Shown here one piece after another: positions 30,074 to 37,549 of a stretch of 41,918 nt of DNA. How positions within the stretch are numbered: position 1 is the first letter of the stretch; each line of letters starts with the position of its first letter. The position numbers and the translations under genes are program-made. This DNA comes from Candidatus Egerieimonas intestinavium (lineage in GTDB: Bacteria > Bacillota > Clostridia > Lachnospirales > Lachnospiraceae): positions 1 through 41,918 of the forward strand of contig DVHU01000054.1 of assembly GCA_018711815.1 (NCBI GenBank), written 5' to 3'. The notes under the pieces were generated by a model. It was not told the origin of the DNA, did not search any database, and worked only from the letters and a program-made list of their open reading frames with translations.

Positions 30074-32062
30074 ATGGACAGAATTAATCAGGTCTGGCCC
30101 AAATGGCATACGGTGGAGCTTATCGGCCGGGGAGGTTTCGGGGATGTCTATAAGGCCAAACGCCAGGAGATGGGGGAGACCTTCTACAGCGCAGTGAAAG
30201 TGATTCAGATTCCCCGGGAGCAGCAGGAAGTGCAGGAACTGAAAAATGAGGGGCATACCAGCCAGTCTATCCAGGCTTACTATGAGTCTGTGGCTCGGGA
30301 TCTGATGAACGAGATTAAGATGATGGAGACCTTGAAATCCGCGGCTAACGTGGTCAATATCGAGGAATTTGAGATAAGGGAGAGGTCTGAGGGCATTGGC
30401 TGGGAGGCGTTTATCCGCATGGAGCTCCTTCAAAATCTCAATGAATTCCGGGCTGGGAGAATTTTGCCTCCCCGGGAGGTAGTGAAGCTGGGACTGGACA
30501 TCTGCCAGGCTTTGATTTGCTGCGAGCAGAAACAGATTATTCACCGGGATATTAAGCCCTGCAATATTTTTGTGGATGCCTACGGCCAGTTTAAGCTGGG
30601 GGATTTCGGTATAGCCCGGCAGCTGGAGAAGACCCAGAGCACTCTGTCCCAGAAAGGAACAGAGGCTTACATGGCGCCGGAGGTGCGCCGGGGAGAGAGG
30701 GGCGGCTACAACGTGGATCTCTACTCTCTGGGGTTAGTATTATACCGGCTGCTCAACAAGAATAAGATGCCCTTTGAACCCCTGGGCAAGGAACTGTGTA
30801 CCTACCAGGAGCGGGAGGAAGCCCTGGAGCGGAGAATGCGGGGGGAACGGCTTCCGCTGCCGGTGGGGGCGGATCGGGCTCTGGGGGAGATTGTCTGCAA
30901 GGCCTGCGCCTGCCATAAGGCGGACCGGTATCAGAGCGCCAGTGAGATGCGGAAAGCCCTGGAGGCCTGGGAGCGAAACCAGGACAAAGCTTCCGAAGAG
31001 GATTTCCGGGAGAAAAAACAGAAGAAATCTGATGATTTTCAGGGACAGGGGAAAGCTGGGGCCGACCAGTACCAGACCCGGGAGATTCGTCTGGGACAGA
31101 AGAGCTTTACCCTCACCCTGGAGGACGGGAAAAAGCTGCGGGTGAACGTGCCCGCCAACGCCCGCAACGGCATGAAGATCCGGCTTCAGGGCAAGGGAAA
31201 GCCCGGGGAAAATGGCGGGAAGCCGGGGGATCTCTATGTGACTCTCCATATTTCCGCTGATGAAGAGCTGGATGAGACCGTCCGGGTGCGCCGGGCTCCG
31301 AAGAAGGAAGGGGAACAGGAGAAAGAATCCGGCTTTGCCGGGGAGAAAGCTGCCACCGCCTTCGGCCCGGACCCGAAAAAGGAGGGAGAAAGGGCGGAAG
31401 CCGGGAAGCCCCAGCAGGGAAAGGATATTCGCCTGACCCAGAGAATTAAGCCGGGGCAGAAGGAATTTACCTTGCCCCTTGCCGGAGGGAAAAAGCTTCT
31501 AGTGCAGGTGCCGGAAGGGACGGCGGCCGGAAGCGTGATACGTCTGGCGGGAAGAGGAGAGCCCGGGAAAAACGGCGGAAAAGCCGGGGATCTTCTGGTG
31601 ACCCTGGTCATCGAGGGGAATAGAAGAACCGCCGGGAAAGGATCCCAGGAAACGCGGACAGTCACCCGTCTGGCTGCCCGGGGGCCGCTGATGGTGCTGA
31701 TGCTTTTGTTTGTCCTGGCAGACGAGTGGAGAATCTGGCAGCTTTCCACGGAGGGGGCTAAGGCAGGGGTCTCCCTGGGCCAGTGGCTGGTGGAGCATAG
31801 AAGCTGGACAGATTTAGCATTTTTGCTGGTGGCCTTCCTTTTGATCTACTTCGGTCATCGCTATATTGCGGGAGGTATCTGCATGATGGGGCTTTTGATT
31901 GTCGGCACAGATTTAAACGGGCCGCTGCTTAAGGCCCTGGGCCTGGAAGACGGAGGGGCTTGGCATACGGTGGCCTCTGTAGTCTATGTGCTGGTACTTA
32001 TCGTGATTGCCCTGATGATCCTGGGACTGGTGGGGAGAGAAAAGCCCGCCAAGGCCAAATAG
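30074..32062 (+). CDS. Ser/Thr kinase fused to two DnaJ C-terminal-type repeats and a membrane domain
   Basis: 662 residues. The kinase domain (about 12-310) is complete: GRGGFGDVY loop, Lys42 in AVK, HRD at 157-159 in HRDIKPCN, DFG at 177-179, and APE at 201-203. Two modules follow, at about 337-393 and 450-515. Each reads like a DnaJ C-terminal domain: GKKLRVNVPANARNGMKIRL then GKGKPGENGGKPGDLYV in the first, and GKKLLVQVPEGTAAGSVIRL then GRGEPGKNGGKAGDLLV in the second. Charged linkers separate them. About four membrane helices lie at 536-660, and the tail is short and basic. PASTA domains, usual in Gram-positive kinases, are absent. The kinase and repeats are cytoplasmic. I infer sensing or binding of unfolded or client protein. 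Confidence 0.9.
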   Translation: MDRINQVWPKWHTVELIGRGGFGDVYKAKRQEMGETFYSAVKVIQIPREQQEVQELKNEGHTSQSIQAYYESVARDLMNEIKMMETLKSAANVVNIEEFEIRERSEGIGWEAFIRMELLQNLNEFRAGRILPPREVVKLGLDICQALICCEQKQIIHRDIKPCNIFVDAYGQFKLGDFGIARQLEKTQSTLSQKGTEAYMAPEVRRGERGGYNVDLYSLGLVLYRLLNKNKMPFEPLGKELCTYQEREEALERRMRGERLPLPVGADRALGEIVCKACACHKADRYQSASEMRKALEAWERNQDKASEEDFREKKQKKSDDFQGQGKAGADQYQTREIRLGQKSFTLTLEDGKKLRVNVPANARNGMKIRLQGKGKPGENGGKPGDLYVTLHISADEELDETVRVRRAPKKEGEQEKESGFAGEKAATAFGPDPKKEGERAEAGKPQQGKDIRLTQRIKPGQKEFTLPLAGGKKLLVQVPEGTAAGSVIRLAGRGEPGKNGGKAGDLLVTLVIEGNRRTAGKGSQETRTVTRLAARGPLMVLMLLFVLADEWRIWQLSTEGAKAGVSLGQWLVEHRSWTDLAFLLVAFLLIYFGHRYIAGGICMMGLLIVGTDLNGPLLKALGLEDGGAWHTVASVVYVLVLIVIALMILGLVGREKPAKAK

Positions 32063-32114
32063 CGCAGTGGTTGTCAGCACAGGCAGTGGATAGGCGTTAT
32101 TTTGAAGATAATAT

Positions 32115-32165
32115 GAGAGCTGTTGATATTAGCGGATTGGGCTATGCAGCAGCTCTCTTTTTGTC
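32115..32165 (+). terminator. Terminator of the phosphatase-kinase operon
   Basis: GAGAGCTG (32115-32122) pairs with CAGCTCTC (32150-32157), followed by TTTTTGT. The gap from 32063 to 32353 holds otherwise only a small AGATTG/CAATCT hairpin (32211-32228) and the next promoter. Confidence 0.75.
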
Positions 32166-32253
32166 CCTCGAACTACAATTCACCTCTCTTTTGGTCGCTA
32201 AAGATACTTGAGATTGTTTTTGCAATCTGATATATTAAAAATACAAATAATTA

Positions 32254-32282
32254 TTGAAACTTCCCGTCCTATATGCTATAAT
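32254..32282 (+). promoter_or_regulatory. Promoter of the Rpn-like gene
   Basis: TTGAAA (32254-32259), 17 bases, TATAAT (32277-32282): close to the sigma-A consensus. Confidence 0.75.
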
Positions 32283-32353
32283 CCCTTTATCTTAATTCAT
32301 ATCTGGCTGTTCAGCCAAATTTCCAGGGATAAAAAGCGAATACAGGAGGGTCA

Positions 32354-33292
32354 ATGGGAAGAAAAGACGAGATCTTAAACAGCTACTTCAGTGACGTCGG
32401 CAGATTCTGCGACTTTTTTAACGGCGCGGTGTTTGGCGGGCAGCAGATGCTAAAGCCGGAGGACACCGTGCCCCGGGAGACAGTCTCCCGAACCAGCGGG
32501 GCTCCCAGGAGGCAGCGGGATGTCTGTATGCAGAGCGGGGACCGGGGGAACTATGCAATTTACGCGGTGGAGAACCAGACGGCGGTCCACTACGGGATGG
32601 TGGTGCGAATCATGCTGATGGATGCCATGGAGTATGATCGGCAGCTGGCGGAGCGGGCCCGGATTCACAAACGGAACCGTGATTTGCGGGGAAGCGGGGA
32701 GTATCTCTCCGGGTTAGCCAAGAGGGAGCGGCTGGCGCCGGTGATGACGGTGGTATTCTACTACGGGGAGGAGCCCTGGGATGGGAGCAGAAGTCTTCGG
32801 GAGCTTTTGGAGCTTCCCCCGGAGCTGGAGGAATACCGGGAATATTTTCCGGACTACCCGCTGCGGCTCATTGAGCCCGGCCAGGTGGAGCCGGGGAATT
32901 TTCAGACAGAGTGGAAGACGCTGATGCGGATGCTGCAGCTAAAGGATAAGCCGGAGGAGTTCCTGGCCTATGTGAGAGGACTGGGAAAGGAGGAAGGGCT
33001 GTCCCGGGAGGGACTCATGACGGCTGCGGTGCTGCTGGAGGATGAGCGGCTGCTGGAGCGGGTGACAGAGGAAGAGGAGGAAAAAAGTATGTGTACAGCC
33101 ATTGATTATCTTTGTGAGAAGGCTAAGAATAGTGGAAAAGAAGAAGGCAGACAGCAGAGCCAGCGGGAGATGCTGAATTTGATACGGCAGCTGGCGAAAG
33201 AAAACCGCCTGGAGGAATTTCTGGGGGAGAAGGAAAGCACTGAGCGGATAGACTGGTGGATACAGAGGTACTGTCCCAGGGAGGAGAAGTAG
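32354..33292 (+). CDS. Rpn/YhgA-like putative nuclease (PD-(D/E)XK family)
   Basis: 312 residues. The N-terminal part (KDEILNSYFSDVGRFCDFFNGAVFGG, RRQRDV, YAIYAVENQTAVHYGMVVR) matches the Rpn/YhgA-like family, once called transposase_31 and now known as recombination-promoting nucleases with a PD-(D/E)XK-like core. The Asp of QRDV and the Glu-x-Gln of VENQ are likely active-site residues. The C-terminal third is charged and helical, as usual. Lachnospiraceae carry many copies. No inverted repeats bound the gene, so I do not call it a mobile element. It has its own strong promoter and an AGGAGGG site before the ATG. Confidence 0.8.
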   Translation: MGRKDEILNSYFSDVGRFCDFFNGAVFGGQQMLKPEDTVPRETVSRTSGAPRRQRDVCMQSGDRGNYAIYAVENQTAVHYGMVVRIMLMDAMEYDRQLAERARIHKRNRDLRGSGEYLSGLAKRERLAPVMTVVFYYGEEPWDGSRSLRELLELPPELEEYREYFPDYPLRLIEPGQVEPGNFQTEWKTLMRMLQLKDKPEEFLAYVRGLGKEEGLSREGLMTAAVLLEDERLLERVTEEEEEKSMCTAIDYLCEKAKNSGKEEGRQQSQREMLNLIRQLAKENRLEEFLGEKESTERIDWWIQRYCPREEK

Positions 33293-33337
33293 GGGAAAAA
33301 TTGAGGCCACAGATGGCCAATATAGTTAAAATACAAA

Positions 33338-33373
33338 GGGGGATGTTGCAATTAGCGAATTGCAACATCCCCC
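33338..33373. terminator. Perfect 16-bp bidirectional terminator
   Basis: The left arm 33338-33353 (five G, then ATGTTGCAATT) and the right arm 33358-33373 are exactly complementary around an AGCG loop. On the minus strand it is followed by TTTGTATTTT, so it fits both the Rpn gene and the converging gene. Confidence 0.85.
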
Positions 33374-33394
33374 ACTCTTCTGTTTTTCCTGGTT

Positions 33395-33820
33395 TTAATC
33401 CCCCAGATTATCAATTACCTCTGCGGCCCGCAGAGCCTGCATGATAATGTGCCGGATTCCCGGGCTGATTCCGGCGATGGCGTCCAGATGAAAGGGCGCG
33501 TCGTCCAGAAAGGCGTTGGACAGCTGATAGACATAGTACTCCTCGTCGGTCTGCTCCTCCGCCAGCAGTTCTCCCTGAGTCCGCATTTCGTCGGTACTCT
33601 TGTCCTGGCCCAGAGACATGTCGGACAGAGTGGAGAGCATGATGCAGAAATGCTCCTCATCCCAGGCGGACAGGTACATGCACTTGCAGAGCCCTTTGGT
33701 GAAGAACGGATAGTTGATGTAACAGTTGACCAATTCCTTAAAGCGCATCCGGTGCAAGGAATCTTCAAATAATTTTGCCGCGTCCAGCGCAGCAGCGCAA
33801 TTTTCTTTCCAACTCATCAT
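33395..33820 (-). CDS. Unknown small acidic protein
   Basis: 141 residues, soluble and acidic, without a signal or membrane segment. Notable stretches are MSWKENCAAALDAAKLFEDSLHRM, CYINYPFFTKGLCKCMYLSAW and the C-terminal ISPGIRHIIMQALRAAEVIDN. I do not recognise the family. GGAGGGGG stands before two adjacent ATG codons (33820 and 33817); either may be the start. A 9-bp hairpin lies immediately upstream of the ribosome binding site on the minus strand. Codon use is like the neighbours, so the gene looks real. Confidence 0.7.
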   Translation of the reverse strand: MMSWKENCAAALDAAKLFEDSLHRMRFKELVNCYINYPFFTKGLCKCMYLSAWDEEHFCIMLSTLSDMSLGQDKSTDEMRTQGELLAEEQTDEEYYVYQLSNAFLDDAPFHLDAIAGISPGIRHIIMQALRAAEVIDNLGD

Positions 33821-33830
33821 TTCCCCCTCC

Positions 33831-33849
33831 GCAGTTTTTAAAAAACTGC
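33831..33849 (-). promoter_or_regulatory. Hairpin touching the ribosome binding site of the unknown gene
   Basis: GCAGTTTTT (33831-33839) and AAAAACTGC (33841-33849) are perfectly complementary. In the minus-strand transcript the hairpin ends exactly where GGAGGGGG begins, a position that could affect translation or mRNA stability. Confidence 0.45.
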
Positions 33850-33932
33850 AAAAATTATTGAATAAGAAAATAGATTGCGGGGATAATAGGATTATACCAA
33901 AGAAAAGAAATAAATACTTATCCTCCCCTTAA

Positions 33933-33973
33933 AACCTCTGGAGCTAGCAAATGCGCAGCTCTGGGGGTTTTTT
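33933..33973. terminator. Terminator of the ArsR-family gene
   Basis: ACCTCTGGAGCT (33934-33945) pairs with AGCTCTGGGGGT (33957-33968) with two mismatches or wobbles. T-runs flank both ends (TTTTTT on plus, TTTT on minus), so it works for the minus-strand regulator gene. Confidence 0.65.
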
Positions 33974-33988
33974 ACATATATTTTGCCA

Positions 33989-34342
33989 TCACTCGCGGAC
34001 ATGCTCCATACCCTGGGCCAGGATGGTGGATACATGGCTGTCAGCCAGGGAGTAGTAGACGGTTTTGCCGTCCCGCCGGAACTTCACCAGCTGCATCTGC
34101 TTTAGCACCCTCAGCTGATGGGAGATGGCGCTCTGGGTCATCCCCAGGGAATCCGCGATATCGCAGACGCACAGCTCCTGGACGGAGAGCGCGTAGAGAA
34201 TCCTAATCCGAGTGGGATCTCCGAAGGTTTTGAATAAATCAGCCAGGGGGGCGATGATCTCCTGCGGAGGAATCACACGGACCGGGTCCGCCAGGTGATG
34301 ATGATGTTCACTGCACAGCTCTATGGGATTTTTGTCGTTCAT
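33989..34342 (-). CDS. ArsR/SmtB-family metal-sensing repressor
   Basis: 117 residues from the ATG at 34342, six bases after AGGAGG; the frame stays open farther upstream. The winged-helix core contains FGDPTRIRILYAL, MTQSAISHQLRVL (recognition helix) and RRDGKTVYYSL. Two kinds of metal site are visible. The C-terminal helix has Asp101, His103, His114 and Glu117, with exactly the spacing of the SmtB/CzrA alpha-5 zinc site. The ELCVCD motif (Cys58, Cys60) with N-terminal Cys10 and His13-16 resembles the alpha-3N site of CadC/ZiaR. It should release DNA on binding Zn, Cd or Co. It is divergent from mntP. Confidence 0.88.
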   Translation of the reverse strand: MNDKNPIELCSEHHHHLADPVRVIPPQEIIAPLADLFKTFGDPTRIRILYALSVQELCVCDIADSLGMTQSAISHQLRVLKQMQLVKFRRDGKTVYYSLADSHVSTILAQGMEHVRE

Positions 34343-34356
34343 TTCCTGCCTCCTGC

Positions 34357-34403
34357 TAAAACTTATTATAATTAAGTTTATTTTTAAAGTCATGGTTTGT
34401 CAA
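34357..34403 (-). promoter_or_regulatory. Promoter and palindromic operator of the ArsR-family gene
   Basis: On the minus strand TTGACA (34398-34403), 17 bases, TAAACT (34375-34380). AAACTTA (34359-34365) and TAAGTTT (34373-34379) form an AT-rich palindrome covering the -10 region and start, the classic place for an ArsR-family operator. Confidence 0.55.
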
Positions 34404-34516
34404 GGAAAAACTTACCGGGAGAATGGCCGCGGGCCTTTTGAAAGCCTTGGCGGCGAGGATTTGGAAAAGCCGGAGAGGAGGGAGGGGCCAAAGGGGGAAA
34501 AGTTTGCGGTCAGGGC

Positions 34517-34545
34517 TGTACAGATAGGAAAAGTCTGGGTATAAT
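34517..34545 (+). promoter_or_regulatory. Promoter of the mntP operon
   Basis: TGTACA (34517-34522), 17 bases, TATAAT (34540-34545). The leader of about 45 bases contains ATGCC/GGCAT but is too short for a manganese (yybP-ykoY) riboswitch. Confidence 0.5.
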
Positions 34546-34598
34546 AGGGATAATGCCGGCGGCATGAGACGGCAGGGACATACTGCGGAGGAGAGACG

Positions 34599-35168
34599 AT
34601 GGAAATTATACAGCTGTTGATGATTGGAATCGGCCTGTCCATGGATGCGTTTGCCGTGTCCGTCTGTAAAGGCCTGTGTATGCAGAAGGTGGATAAGAAA
34701 TATACCTTCCTGATCGGATGCTTTTTCGGAGGATTTCAGGCGCTGATGCCCTTCCTGGGCTGGGCGCTGGGCACTCAGTTTGCCGGGTACATTACCAAAT
34801 ATGACCATTGGATTGCCTTTATCCTTTTGGGAATTATCGGCGTGGGGATGCTGCGGGAGGCGGCGGAGAAGGATCAGGAGGTGGTCTGTCCCATCTCCTA
34901 CAATTACCGGGAGCTGTTTATGCTGGCCATAGCTACCAGCATTGACGCCCTGGCGGTGGGAATTACCTTTGCCTTCCTGGGGACGAATATCTGGATGGCC
35001 ATAACCCTGATTGGCTGCACCACCTTTGTGATTTCTATTCTGGGAGTTCTGGTGGGCAATCGTTTCGGGATCAAGTATAAGAGCAAGGCAGAGATTGTGG
35101 GAGGAGCCATACTGATTCTGATCGGAACAAAAATTTTGCTGGAGCATTTGGGAATTTTATCAATCTAA
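34599..35168 (+). CDS. mntP: Manganese efflux pump MntP
   Basis: 189 residues with six membrane helices, the normal MntP size. The two homologous halves carry the metal-site motifs GLSMDAFAVSVCKG at the N-terminus and ATSIDALAVGITF in the middle. MntP exports Mn(II) in E. coli. GGAGGAGAG precedes the ATG. It is divergent from a SmtB-type repressor, raising the possibility that zinc or cadmium rather than manganese is sensed here. The AI-2E-family and thioesterase genes follow closely, probably in the same transcript. Confidence 0.92.
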   Translation: MEIIQLLMIGIGLSMDAFAVSVCKGLCMQKVDKKYTFLIGCFFGGFQALMPFLGWALGTQFAGYITKYDHWIAFILLGIIGVGMLREAAEKDQEVVCPISYNYRELFMLAIATSIDALAVGITFAFLGTNIWMAITLIGCTTFVISILGVLVGNRFGIKYKSKAEIVGGAILILIGTKILLEHLGILSI

Positions 35169-35180
35169 GGGAGGAAGAGG

Positions 35181-36338
35181 ATGGAGCTGGACAAAAAAAC
35201 CGTCAGGAAAATCCAGGGACTGGTACTGTTTGCTGCGGCGGTGGCAGTCTGCTGTTTTAAGACAGAGGCAGTGATGAAGGTATTCCGCTACATACTGGGG
35301 ATTTTTTACCCCTTTCTCATTGGCGGAGCCATGGCCTTTGTGATCAACATCCTGATGCGCTTTCTGGAGAAAAATATTTTTGGAAACCGCTGGACTCGGG
35401 AAAACCGTATCCTGCAAAAAGTAAAACGGCCGGTGAGCCTGATTTTGTCGGTGGTCATCATTGTGGCGGTGGTTCTCAGCGTATTTCTGCTGGTGATTCC
35501 GGAGCTGGTGGAGGCCATCATCCAGATGGGAAGTCATCTCCAGGGGAGTATCCGGAATATCTACAATCTGCTGGAAGAATTTTTCTCCAGCCAGGATTGG
35601 AGCGAGGCTATCCTGACGCCCCTGGAGGCCGCCAGCCAGGTGGACTGGTCGGCGCTGGTGGAGAAAACCCTCACCTTCCTGTCCGGGGGAATCGGCAGCC
35701 TTCTGGGCTCCACCTTCTCGGTGGCCTCCCTGGTGATTGGGCAGGCCTTCAACTGGCTGATCGCCATTGTATTCGCCTGCTATCTGCTGACGGGCAAGGA
35801 AAAGCTGAGCAGTCAGGGACGCCGGGTGCTGCGGGCTTATCTGCCTGAAAAGTGGAACCGCCGGGTACTGGAGCTTCTGGGATTGACCAGCCGCACCTTT
35901 GCCAGCTTTATCACCGGTCAGTGTCTGGAGGCGCTGATTTTGGGCTGTCTCTTTTTCCTGGCCATGACCATTGGGCGTTTTCCCTACGCGCTGGTGATCA
36001 GCGTGCTCATCGGGTTCACGGCCCTGATTCCCTACGTGGGCGCTTTCCTGGGCTGCGCGGTGGGAATTCTGATGATCTTTACGGTCAGCCCGGTAAAATC
36101 TCTGGTGTTTTTGATACTTTTTAATGTGCTGCAGCAGATTGAGGGAAATGTGATCTATCCCAAGGTGGTGGGGAAATCTGTGGGACTGCCTGCCACCTGG
36201 GTGCTGGTGGCCATCACTGTGGGCGGAAGTCTCATGGGAATCGTGGGAATGTTAATCTTTATCCCTCTGGTTTCCGTGGGCTACACCCTGCTGCGCCGGG
36301 ATGTGAGCCGGCGCCTGGATAAAAAGGAGGGAGCGTAA
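35181..36338 (+). CDS. AI-2E/UPF0118 family transporter
   Basis: A 385-residue membrane protein with seven to eight helices. The N-terminal pair of helices, the long central amphipathic region (VIPELVEAIIQMGSHLQGSI) and the C-terminal ALIPYVGAFLGCAVG with VIYPKVVGKSVGLP are typical of PF01594. Family members have been linked to AI-2 export, Na+/H+ exchange and small-molecule efflux, so the substrate is open. It starts 12 bases after mntP behind GGGAGGAAG and ends directly against the thioesterase ATG. Confidence 0.9.
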   Translation: MELDKKTVRKIQGLVLFAAAVAVCCFKTEAVMKVFRYILGIFYPFLIGGAMAFVINILMRFLEKNIFGNRWTRENRILQKVKRPVSLILSVVIIVAVVLSVFLLVIPELVEAIIQMGSHLQGSIRNIYNLLEEFFSSQDWSEAILTPLEAASQVDWSALVEKTLTFLSGGIGSLLGSTFSVASLVIGQAFNWLIAIVFACYLLTGKEKLSSQGRRVLRAYLPEKWNRRVLELLGLTSRTFASFITGQCLEALILGCLFFLAMTIGRFPYALVISVLIGFTALIPYVGAFLGCAVGILMIFTVSPVKSLVFLILFNVLQQIEGNVIYPKVVGKSVGLPATWVLVAITVGGSLMGIVGMLIFIPLVSVGYTLLRRDVSRRLDKKEGA

Positions 36339-36821
36339 ATGAGTGAGAGAGCCGAGAAGCGGATGGAGGATTCCCTGACAGAGCAGGTGCATCTGATCAT
36401 GCCCCCGCACCTAAACGGCGGCGGCCGGGTGTTCGGCGGCATGCTGCTCCAGTGGATCGACGAGGTGGCTGGGGTTGTGGCCAAGCGCCATTCCGGCTGC
36501 AAGAATGTGACCACCGCCGCCATCGATAACCTGCAGTTTAAGGCGGGCATCTACGACGGGGATCTGGTGGTGCTCATCGGCCGGGTCACCTACACCGGGC
36601 GCACCTCCATGGAGGTGCGGGTGGACACCTATGCAGAGTCCGGCGACGGGATGAGAAAACCGGTAAACCGGGCATATTTCGTCATGGTAGCCATGGACGA
36701 GGAGGATAAGCCCACGCCGGTTCCGATCCTGAAAGTGGAGACCGAGTCCCAGCGGGCAGAGTGGGAAGGGGCCCTAAAGCGCCGGGAGCTGCGTTCCCTT
36801 CGGCGCCGGGACGGATTTTAG
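36339..36821 (+). CDS. Hotdog-fold acyl-CoA thioesterase
   Basis: 160 residues, YciA/ACOT type. VHLIMPPHLNGGGRVFGGMLLQWIDEVAG is the family signature, with the active-site Asp in WIDE. ATG starts the base after the upstream stop, behind AAGGAGGGAG. It should hydrolyse acyl-CoA to free acid and CoA in the cytoplasm; chain-length preference is not visible. The C-terminus is basic (RRELRSLRRRDGF). Confidence 0.9.
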   Translation: MSERAEKRMEDSLTEQVHLIMPPHLNGGGRVFGGMLLQWIDEVAGVVAKRHSGCKNVTTAAIDNLQFKAGIYDGDLVVLIGRVTYTGRTSMEVRVDTYAESGDGMRKPVNRAYFVMVAMDEEDKPTPVPILKVETESQRAEWEGALKRRELRSLRRRDGF

Positions 36822-36831
36822 AGGAAAGGGA

Positions 36832-36860
36832 TTGCAAATCTGGAGGAGTTCGGGTATACT
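36832..36860 (+). promoter_or_regulatory. Promoter of the SEC-C protein gene
   Basis: TTGCAA (36832-36837), exactly 17 bases, TATACT (36855-36860). Confidence 0.65.
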
Positions 36861-36903
36861 ATTATACGGATAAATTTTGATAACAAAGGATGGTAGAATA
36901 GAA

Positions 36904-37404
36904 ATGGCATTGTTAAAAACCTGGAGAGATATGGCTTACGACCAGAAGGCGGACAAGGGTCAGCTGCAGAGATTCTGGACAAACTATTTCAATATTGAGA
37001 AGGCGATCTACGAGCAGCTTCTGGAGAATCCGGACGAGGTGGTTACCGGTACGGTAAAAGAGCTGGCGGACAAATATAAGGTGGACGTGATGACCATGAC
37101 CGGTTTCCTGGATGGTATCAACGACAGCCTGAAGGAGCAGAATCCCATCGAGGAGATGGAGGAGGACACTCCGGTGAACCTGGGCTTTGACAAGGAACTG
37201 CTGTATAAGAACATGGTGGACGCTAAGGCTGACTGGCTGTATGAGCTGCCCGCCTGGGACAAGATCTTTACTCCGGAGCGCAAGAAGGAGCTGTATCTGG
37301 AGCAGAAGAAGTCCGGAACCGTGGTTAAGGGACCCAAGATCGGCAGAAATGATCCCTGTCCCTGCGGCAGCGGCAAGAAGTATAAACACTGCTGCGGAAG
37401 ATAG
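36904..37404 (+). CDS. SEC-C motif protein
   Basis: 166 residues from ATG 36904, behind AAAGGATGG. The first 140 residues are helical and charged ([20 protein letters not shown]), of a kind that I know only as a conserved clostridial protein. The last 20 residues, [18 protein letters not shown], are a complete SEC-C zinc motif, as at the end of SecA, where it binds SecB and ribosomes. The protein is probably a zinc-binding adaptor. It has its own promoter and terminator. Confidence 0.85.
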   Translation: MALLKTWRDMAYDQKADKGQLQRFWTNYFNIEKAIYEQLLENPDEVVTGTVKELADKYKVDVMTMTGFLDGINDSLKEQNPIEEMEEDTPVNLGFDKELLYKNMVDAKADWLYELPAWDKIFTPERKKELYLEQKKSGTVVKGPKIGRNDPCPCGSGKKYKHCCGR

Positions 37405-37442
37405 GATAAGAGAAGCAAGAAAGTGCGGATATTTGCGCGTTG

Positions 37443-37474
37443 GCTGCTGCGGAGAAAGCTCTGCAGCAGCTTTT
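37443..37474 (+). terminator. Terminator of the SEC-C gene
   Basis: GCTGCTGC (37443-37450) pairs with GCAGCAGC (37463-37470), with an inner GAG/CTC pair, then TTTT. Confidence 0.8.
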
Positions 37475-37549
37475 CAATTTCCGCCCGAGATATCTCTTAT
37501 CCCTGAGTTTTTGGGGAGGGCGGGAGCGCTGACGGGAAAGGAGTAATTC

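Noticed and set aside
32354-33292. Insertion sequence
   Set aside because: The Rpn-like gene has family ties to proteins once called transposases, but no terminal inverted repeats or target duplications flank it.
34546-34598. Manganese (yybP-ykoY) riboswitch before mntP
   Set aside because: The leader is only about 50 bases and lacks the conserved core. A divergent metal-sensing repressor gives a simpler explanation.
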